IMG/VR virus record: IMGVR_UViG_3300025168_000401
Span: 1 to 30,648 of that record
Reading direction: 5' to 3' (one strand)
DNA from: a virus
Length of the DNA stretch: 30,648 nucleotides
A program made the position numbers and the translations under genes. Shown in pieces: positions 25,743 to 30,648 of this stretch; position 1 is the stretch's first letter; each line of letters opens with the position of its first letter. The notes under the pieces are model-generated. The model was not told the DNA's origin. It did no database searches and saw only the letters and a program-made list of their open reading frames with translations.

Positions 25743-25747
25743 AATGT

Positions 25748-26935
25748 ATGTCAGCGTACAAACAATTTACAACAAAAGACATTGTAATAACCCCCTTTTC
25801 AGCTAATAAAGGATTTAGCTTTACAGGAAATGCTATGACGGCATCTAATGTAGGAATTGAAGTTTATTTTGGCACTCAACCCCCAGCTAATAAATTAATA
25901 TTTGAAACTTCCCAACAAAGTTTATGGCAATCTAATCAAGCATCTTCTGTTTCAGGATCTCAAAACGCTACAGGATTTGTAAATAAATTAAATACAAATT
26001 CTGTTTATTCAAGTGCAATGCAACTTTATTACTCCAACTATTTTGGAAGTATGTCTGGTAGTTTTGCAGCTACTTCAAGTTTATTATATGGTTTAGAAGG
26101 TCCTCAAAATAATTCATTTGCTGAATATAATAATCTTAATTTAGGCATTGAAGGATCAAATAATATACCTATTGGGGCAGTAAAAAGCCCCCAATATGAT
26201 AATTATTTATCAAGTACTATTACCCAAACTAGAGCGGCTTTAATTGGAGAAAATATATTAGTTGAATCTGCTCTGGATAATAATTATATAACAGCTATTT
26301 CTATTCCATCAAAATTATGGGGTAGTAATATTGAACCTCAAAGTTTTAATTTAGTTTGGAATAATTCAGGAGCAACAGATACAGCAACTCTTTGGGATGA
26401 TGGAAATGGTGATATTAGATTTAGATGGGTAAATTCTGCTACGGGTATTAAAGTACATGATCAATATTGTGGTAATATAATTTATGAACATGGGATGGCT
26501 ATTCTAACACCTATAAGCCAATCAGAAGCTATTGCAGGTGTATATCAAACCCAAGTCTCAGCATTAGGAGTATACGTTTTAGGAGGTCAAAATGGTTATA
26601 ATGGTGCATTTATAAATCAATTAGATTATCTTACTGTTGGATGGTCTTCATCAGTTACCTTATATGAACATCAATATAAATGTACTGTAAGAGAAAATGA
26701 ATTTGGTTATTCTCTAAACCCTTCATTATTATCTGGTAGCCAAGTAAATGTTCCTTTAGGAACTAATAATGTTTATAAAGATTTTGCAACAGGATCATAT
26801 TTTAGTCCTTATATTACAACTGTAGGGTTATATGACAATGATCAAAATTTATTAGCTATTGGAAAATTATCGGTTCCTACTAAAGTTCCAATGAATTCTG
26901 ACTTAGAAATCCAAGTATCATTTGATTCTTTATAA
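25748..26935 (+). CDS. Virion structural protein, 395 aa, paralog of the previous gene
   Basis: ATG 25748 is chosen; an ATG at 25744 is in another frame. The C-terminal ~78 residues (FGYSLNPSLLSGS..., YITTVGLYDNDQNLLAIGKLSVPTK..., DLEIQVSFDSL) correspond to the same module in the previous gene. The N-terminal two-thirds differ. The middle includes IPIGAVKSPQYDNYLSSTITQTRAALIG and AIAGVYQTQVSALGVYVLGG, with typical beta-strand alternation. It is likely another fibre or decoration component. Its stop overlaps the start of the GIY-YIG gene (TAATG), although the latter is not a virion gene. Confidence 0.65.
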   Translation: MSAYKQFTTKDIVITPFSANKGFSFTGNAMTASNVGIEVYFGTQPPANKLIFETSQQSLWQSNQASSVSGSQNATGFVNKLNTNSVYSSAMQLYYSNYFGSMSGSFAATSSLLYGLEGPQNNSFAEYNNLNLGIEGSNNIPIGAVKSPQYDNYLSSTITQTRAALIGENILVESALDNNYITAISIPSKLWGSNIEPQSFNLVWNNSGATDTATLWDDGNGDIRFRWVNSATGIKVHDQYCGNIIYEHGMAILTPISQSEAIAGVYQTQVSALGVYVLGGQNGYNGAFINQLDYLTVGWSSSVTLYEHQYKCTVRENEFGYSLNPSLLSGSQVNVPLGTNNVYKDFATGSYFSPYITTVGLYDNDQNLLAIGKLSVPTKVPMNSDLEIQVSFDSL

Positions 26936-27390
26936 TGTCCTGGATATATAATAAAGAAAAAATAACTGACATTAATCAGTTAAAAAAACAAGTTATGGGG
27001 TTTGTTTATAGAATAGACCACATCCCCTCAGGCAAATCTTACATAGGTAAAAAATTTCTTGTGTTTACTCGTAAACAAAAATTAGGTAAAAAGGAATTAA
27101 AAATATTTGAAGGTCAAAAAGGTAGACCACCTAAATTTAAAGTAGTTTCTAAAGAATCAGATTGGAAAACATATTGGAGTTCAAATAAACAATTATTAGA
27201 ATTAGTTAAAAATGAACCCGAAAAAAACTTTCAACGTATGATTCTTCATTTTGCTAATAGTAAAAAAGAATTAACTTATTTTGAAACTAAATATCAATTT
27301 TTATATGAAGTTTTAGAAAAACCAAATGAATTTTTTAATGATAATATTTTAGGGAAATTCTTCACACGTGACTTTGGAGATACAAATTAG
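26935..27390 (+). CDS. SegE-like GIY-YIG family protein (putative endonuclease)
   Basis: GFVYRIDHIPSGKSYIGKK (residues 22-40) is the GIY-YIG signature, with GFVY in place of GIY and YIG at 36-38. Downstream pieces KKLGKKELKIFEGQ-like, ESDWKTYWSSNKQLLELVK, MILHFANSKKELTYFETKYQFLYEVL and DNILGKFFTRDF match the SegE-type putative endonuclease family of T4-like phages. GIY-YIG domains cut DNA using a metal ion; whether this small, single-domain form is a mobile homing enzyme or a domesticated phage nuclease is open. The gene begins by overlapping the last virion gene stop and precedes the primase by 18 bases. Confidence 0.85.
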   Translation: MSWIYNKEKITDINQLKKQVMGFVYRIDHIPSGKSYIGKKFLVFTRKQKLGKKELKIFEGQKGRPPKFKVVSKESDWKTYWSSNKQLLELVKNEPEKNFQRMILHFANSKKELTYFETKYQFLYEVLEKPNEFFNDNILGKFFTRDFGDTN

Positions 27391-27408
27391 GATTCGTATA
27401 TTTCCTAC

Positions 27409-28341
27409 ATGATAAATGAACTACTAGTAAACTTAGTAAGTAAAGTATTAGGTCAAGGTAAGCAAACTGCTCGTGGTAATAGAGCATTTCATTGTCCTTT
27501 ATGTAATCATTCCAAACCTAAATTAGAAATTAATTTTACAGATAATAAAAAAGGACACCATCCTTGGCATTGTTGGGTTTGTAATGAAAAAGGTAAGTAT
27601 TTAAATATTTTATTTAAAAAAGTTAAAGCTCTACCTGAATATTTTGATGAGTTAAAATTGTTAGTAAAAACAGGTTATCAAGTTAAAGATATAGAAACAG
27701 TTAAATATGATTTAAATCTACCTAAAGAATTTTTACCTATAACTAATAACAATAAAAATTTAATAGGTAAACAAGCATGGTTTTACTTAAAAAATAGAGG
27801 AATAACAATTGAAGATATTCAAAAATATAATATAGGTTATTGTGAATATGGTAGATATTCAAAAATGGTTATTATTCCTTCTTATGATAAAAGTGGTAAT
27901 TTAAATTATTTTACAGGAAGGTCATTTGAAAAAGATCCATACATTAAATATAAAAACCCAGAAGCATCACGTAATATTATACCTAATGAACATTTAATTA
28001 ATTGGTCTTTACCATTAGTAATATGTGAGGGTATGTTTGATGCTATTGCTATAAAACGTAATGCTATTCCTTTATTAGGAAAAAACATACAATCTGAATT
28101 AAGAAAAAAAATAGTTACATCAACAATTAAAAAAATATACATAGCATTAGATACAGACGCTATGAAACAAGCAATTAAATTTGCAGAAGAATTTATAAAT
28201 GAAGGAAAAGAAGTTTATTTAATAGATCTTAAAGAAAAAGATCCTAGTGAAATGGGGTTTTATGATTTTACAACATTAATCCAAAATACATTCCCCTTAA
28301 CCTCCTACCAATTAATGGAAAGGAAATTACAATCAATATGA
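27409..28341 (+). CDS. 61: DNA primase (T4 gp61-type, zinc finger plus TOPRIM)
   Basis: The N-terminal zinc-binding part has C29-x2-C32 and C55-x2-C58 (FHCPLCNHSKPK... PWHCWVCNEKGKY). The core follows with AWFYLKNRGITIEDIQKYNIGYCEYGRY (about 123-150), IIPSYDKSGNLNYFTGR, and a TOPRIM fold. The TOPRIM acidic residues are E207 in CEGMFDAIAI and D248/D250 in IALDTDAMK. It makes RNA primers for the lagging strand with a partner helicase. The 310-aa length is close to T4 gp61 (342). The stop overlaps the nuclease gene start by 4 bases (ATGA). Confidence 0.85.
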   Translation: MINELLVNLVSKVLGQGKQTARGNRAFHCPLCNHSKPKLEINFTDNKKGHHPWHCWVCNEKGKYLNILFKKVKALPEYFDELKLLVKTGYQVKDIETVKYDLNLPKEFLPITNNNKNLIGKQAWFYLKNRGITIEDIQKYNIGYCEYGRYSKMVIIPSYDKSGNLNYFTGRSFEKDPYIKYKNPEASRNIIPNEHLINWSLPLVICEGMFDAIAIKRNAIPLLGKNIQSELRKKIVTSTIKKIYIALDTDAMKQAIKFAEEFINEGKEVYLIDLKEKDPSEMGFYDFTTLIQNTFPLTSYQLMERKLQSI

Positions 28342-29126
28342 AAAAAAGAAATATAAAAAAGTCTTATAATAGGATTTTAGAAATTAGTGAAGATTCAAAA
28401 CAAATCACCTTACCAGATGCAAGATATTATAGAAGAAATGGTAAGTATTATCCTTCTATAACTTATGTCTTAAGTTGTTATCCAAAAGGAAAACATTTTC
28501 AAGACTGGTTAAAAAAAGTAGGTTTTAGTGCTGATTGGATTGTTAAAAAAGCAGCTGAAGAAGGTACTCAAGTACATGAAATGATTGAAGATTATCTTAA
28601 TGGTAAAGAATTAAATTTTTTATCTAATGGTATACCTGTATATAATCCTGATGTTTGGCAAATGTTTTTAAAATTTGTTGATTTTTGGGAAGAATATAAT
28701 CCTACATTGGTTGAAGCAGAAGTACATTTATTTTCAGATAAAATTAAAGTAGCAGGTACTTGTGATTTAGTATGTGAGATAGAAATAGATGGTAAAACAG
28801 AAATGTGGATTATTGATTTTAAAACATCAAATAACTTACAAATAACTCATGACTTACAAGGAGCTATTTATGCTCAATGTTATGAAGAATGTTATGGTAA
28901 AACTGTAGATAGAGTAGGAGTATTATGGTTAAAATCTAAATCTAGAGGTAAAGATAAAGAAGGTAAACGTTTAAAAGGTAAAGGTTGGGAAATGCATGAG
29001 TCAAAACGTACACAAGGTGAAAATATAGATATTTTTAATACTGTTAAAAAATTATTTGATTTAGAATTTCCTAGACATTCTCCTACATTTACAGAATTTA
29101 AAACTACAGCTAAGAGAAACTTATAA
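28338..29126 (+). CDS. PD-(D/E)XK nuclease, RecB/Cas4-like fold
   Basis: The 262-residue product has the key residues of a PD-(D/E)XK nuclease in order: H80 in EEGTQVHEMIED (the G..xH motif), E128, D143 in AGTCDLV, D160 and K162 in WIIDFKTS, and Q174 with Y178 in DLQGAIYAQCYEE. This matches the RecB-like nuclease superfamily. It probably acts in phage DNA processing or recombination. The last ~30 residues are less conserved. Start ATG 28338 overlaps the primase stop (ATGA), showing coupled translation. No cysteine cluster (iron-sulphur, as in Cas4) is visible, so a Cas4 identity is not supported. Confidence 0.85.
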   Translation: MKKRNIKKSYNRILEISEDSKQITLPDARYYRRNGKYYPSITYVLSCYPKGKHFQDWLKKVGFSADWIVKKAAEEGTQVHEMIEDYLNGKELNFLSNGIPVYNPDVWQMFLKFVDFWEEYNPTLVEAEVHLFSDKIKVAGTCDLVCEIEIDGKTEMWIIDFKTSNNLQITHDLQGAIYAQCYEECYGKTVDRVGVLWLKSKSRGKDKEGKRLKGKGWEMHESKRTQGENIDIFNTVKKLFDLEFPRHSPTFTEFKTTAKRNL

Positions 29127-29136
29127 TATTTATAAT
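29127..29136 (+). promoter_or_regulatory. Candidate late promoter, TATTTATAAT
   Basis: An exact motif copy directly after the nuclease stop codon (29124-29126), ending eight bases before ATG 29145. It marks the kinase and nucleotidyltransferase pair as a possible separate transcript. Confidence 0.45.
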
Positions 29137-29144
29137 AAAACTAT

Positions 29145-29945
29145 ATGATAAGTTTAGTTCAAATTTTAAAAGAAGCAATAGGAATGCCAAAAGCAATTAT
29201 ATTAGCAGGTGCACCGGGAGCAGGTAAAGGATATATATTAAGAGGTTTAGATTTAAGTGATTTAAAAGTTTTAAATTTAGACAATCGTTATATGAGTTTA
29301 TTAAAAAAAGCAAATGTATCTTTAGATTTAAAAAATGCAACACCTGAAGAAAGAAGTAAAGGGGCAAAAGCTATGGCTCAAGCAAATAAAGAATTTAAGG
29401 GTGATATAGAGGACACAATTAAAGGTAAAGAATCATTTATATTAGATGGTACAGCAGCTTCATTTAATAATACTATTAAATTAAAAGATGAATTAGAAGA
29501 AGCAGGGTATGAAGTATTTATGCTTTATGTTTACACTGATTTAGAACGTTCATTATCTCAAAACCAAAATCGATATGAAAAATCAGATGGAGAAGATAGA
29601 AGTTTAGCCCCAGCTATTGTAATGCGTACTTGGAAAGGTGTAACTAATAATTTACCTAAATATGCTAGTTTATTTGGTAATAATTTTGTAGCAGTTGCTA
29701 ATACTTTAGAAGGTACTAGAATAACAGATATAAATAAAATTATTAAAAAATATCTTGACCCTTTTAAACCACAAGACACTTTACCTAAATCACCAGCCCA
29801 ACAAAAACGATCTGATGAAAGAAAAGCTAAAGATAAAGAAGAAATTCAAGCTATGTTAGATGATGATTTTATCTATGATGTAATAGAATACACAATGTCT
29901 AAGGAAGAAGCACAAATAAGAATAGAACAATTTTTACGTTCATGA
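29145..29945 (+). CDS. P-loop kinase, zeta-toxin/polynucleotide-kinase-like
   Basis: A Walker A P-loop GAPGAGKG at residues 22-29 follows a short helical extension (SLVQILKEAIGMPKAIILA). Next come LNLDNRYMSLL, FILDGTAASFNN, LKDELEEAGYEVFMLYVYTDLERSLSQNQNR and VMRTWKGVTNNLP. The 'LDG(T)A' strand and 'YV.TDLE..L.RN..R' section are typical of zeta-toxin and polynucleotide-kinase-type small-molecule kinases. The substrate cannot be told: UDP-sugars, RNA/DNA 5' ends or nucleosides are options. The C-terminal 60 residues are charged and lysine-rich (SPAQQKRSDERKAKDKEE), then helical. The stop overlaps the next gene's ATG (ATGA). Confidence 0.75.
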   Translation: MISLVQILKEAIGMPKAIILAGAPGAGKGYILRGLDLSDLKVLNLDNRYMSLLKKANVSLDLKNATPEERSKGAKAMAQANKEFKGDIEDTIKGKESFILDGTAASFNNTIKLKDELEEAGYEVFMLYVYTDLERSLSQNQNRYEKSDGEDRSLAPAIVMRTWKGVTNNLPKYASLFGNNFVAVANTLEGTRITDINKIIKKYLDPFKPQDTLPKSPAQQKRSDERKAKDKEEIQAMLDDDFIYDVIEYTMSKEEAQIRIEQFLRS

Positions 29946-30648
29946 ATAAATTAACAAAATCATTATTAGAAGGACTATTACCTGAAAATAAAAATAAAAT
30001 AGTCGCTTTATATGGTGGGGGTTTTAAACCCCCTATAGGAGGGCATTTTGAAGTAGTAGATGAAGCTTTAAAACAATATCCTGAAATTGATGAATTAATA
30101 ATATTAGTAGGTAGTGGAGAAAGAAATGGTATATCTCAAGCAGAAGCTATATTAATTTGGGAAATTTATCAAAATTATCTACCACCAAAAGTTAAAATAC
30201 AACCTTCAAAAATGCCTATTGGTGATATTTATAGCTTTGCTAAAAATAATCCTCAAGATATTATCTATTGGATAATAGGTAAAAGAGAAGGAGCTGATGA
30301 TGATGAAAAAGATATTATAAATAGAGCAAAAGCTTTAAAGAAAAATCCTGAAAAATATAATAATTTAGATCTAAAAGTTGTTACTACACAAGATGAAGGT
30401 ATGAGAGGTAGAAATGCTAGAGAAGCAGCTAAAAAAGGAAAATTATATTTTACCCCATTCTTACCAGATATTTTATCAAAAGAAGATAAAGAAATGGTAT
30501 TTAACATAGTTTCACCTGTACTAAATGAAAATGCTACATATTCTAGTGAAATAGATTATAAACAGATGATTCAGGATTTAACAGATTATATGATAGAAAA
30601 AGGTAGAAATATAGAACCTTTACCTAAAGTAGAATTTGTAGATGGTGA
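29942..30648 (+). CDS. Cytidylyltransferase-like nucleotidyltransferase (cut by window end)
   Basis: An open frame starts at ATG 29942 within the kinase stop and runs to the last base without a stop. Residues 25-35 (GGGFKPPIGGH) are the nucleotide-binding loop of the nucleotidylyltransferase alpha/beta family ('GGF.P.H..H'). A second element, MRGRNAREA (154-162), fits the 'SGT.IR' region that contacts ATP triphosphate. Members include NMN adenylyltransferase and phosphopantetheine adenylyltransferase; the present one may be an NMNAT-like or other NTP-transferring enzyme, substrate unknown. After residue ~200 the sequence turns into another helix-rich segment, NIEPLPKVEFVDG, suggesting an additional C-terminal domain beyond the window. 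Confidence 0.75.
   Translation, partial: MNKLTKSLLEGLLPENKNKIVALYGGGFKPPIGGHFEVVDEALKQYPEIDELIILVGSGERNGISQAEAILIWEIYQNYLPPKVKIQPSKMPIGDIYSFAKNNPQDIIYWIIGKREGADDDEKDIINRAKALKKNPEKYNNLDLKVVTTQDEGMRGRNAREAAKKGKLYFTPFLPDILSKEDKEMVFNIVSPVLNENATYSSEIDYKQMIQDLTDYMIEKGRNIEPLPKVEFVDG

Noticed and set aside
28338-29126. Cas4 or CRISPR-linked nuclease
   Set aside because: The PD-(D/E)XK core is there but no iron-sulphur cysteine cluster, repeat array or cas gene is nearby.

Overview
The window is a piece of an AT-rich, T4-like (contractile-tailed) phage genome. Every gene lies on the + strand and packing is dense. The phage type follows from a gp55-like late sigma factor, a gp5-like spike, gp25 and gp6 baseplate proteins, a SegE-type GIY-YIG protein and a T4-type primase. 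The host is probably a member of the Bacteroidetes, likely marine flavobacterial. This is inferred from three things: starts are preceded by A/T-rich runs with no convincing Shine-Dalgarno sequence, the tmRNA T-arm region resembles what I remember of Bacteroidetes tmRNA, and its tag resumes on a GGC glycine codon. No database search was possible.

Layout. 1-1280: the end of one small gene, a small unknown gene, a GC-richer island and a DUF932 protein closed by a nested terminator. 1392-4758: an accessory cassette with a GH130-like propeller protein, a TPR protein, a family 2 glycosyltransferase, a DUF6445/2OG-oxygenase-like protein and a small unknown. 4759-5026: an RNA locus that reads as a circularly permuted, two-piece tmRNA. 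The T-arm and 3' acceptor strand lie upstream of the 5' acceptor strand and the tag reading frame. 5053-7697: small conserved unknowns, an HD-domain hydrolase, a membrane-anchored small protein and the late sigma factor. 7732-26935: the virion (baseplate and adhesion) module, including a 2398-residue protein. 26935-30648: a GIY-YIG protein, primase, PD-(D/E)XK nuclease, P-loop kinase and a nucleotidyltransferase cut by the window end.

How it works together. The late sigma factor sits just upstream of the virion module. A recurring TATTTATAAT motif lies 8-16 bases before the first genes of several gene groups and is a candidate late promoter. Inside the groups, genes are joined by TAATG or ATGA overlaps, which suits re-initiation where Shine-Dalgarno pairing is not used. 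The most notable item is the tmRNA. Its two halves are in reversed order but complement each other in a 7-bp acceptor stem and a P2-like helix, and it carries a plausible tag, GEQVELAMAA, ending in two stop codons.
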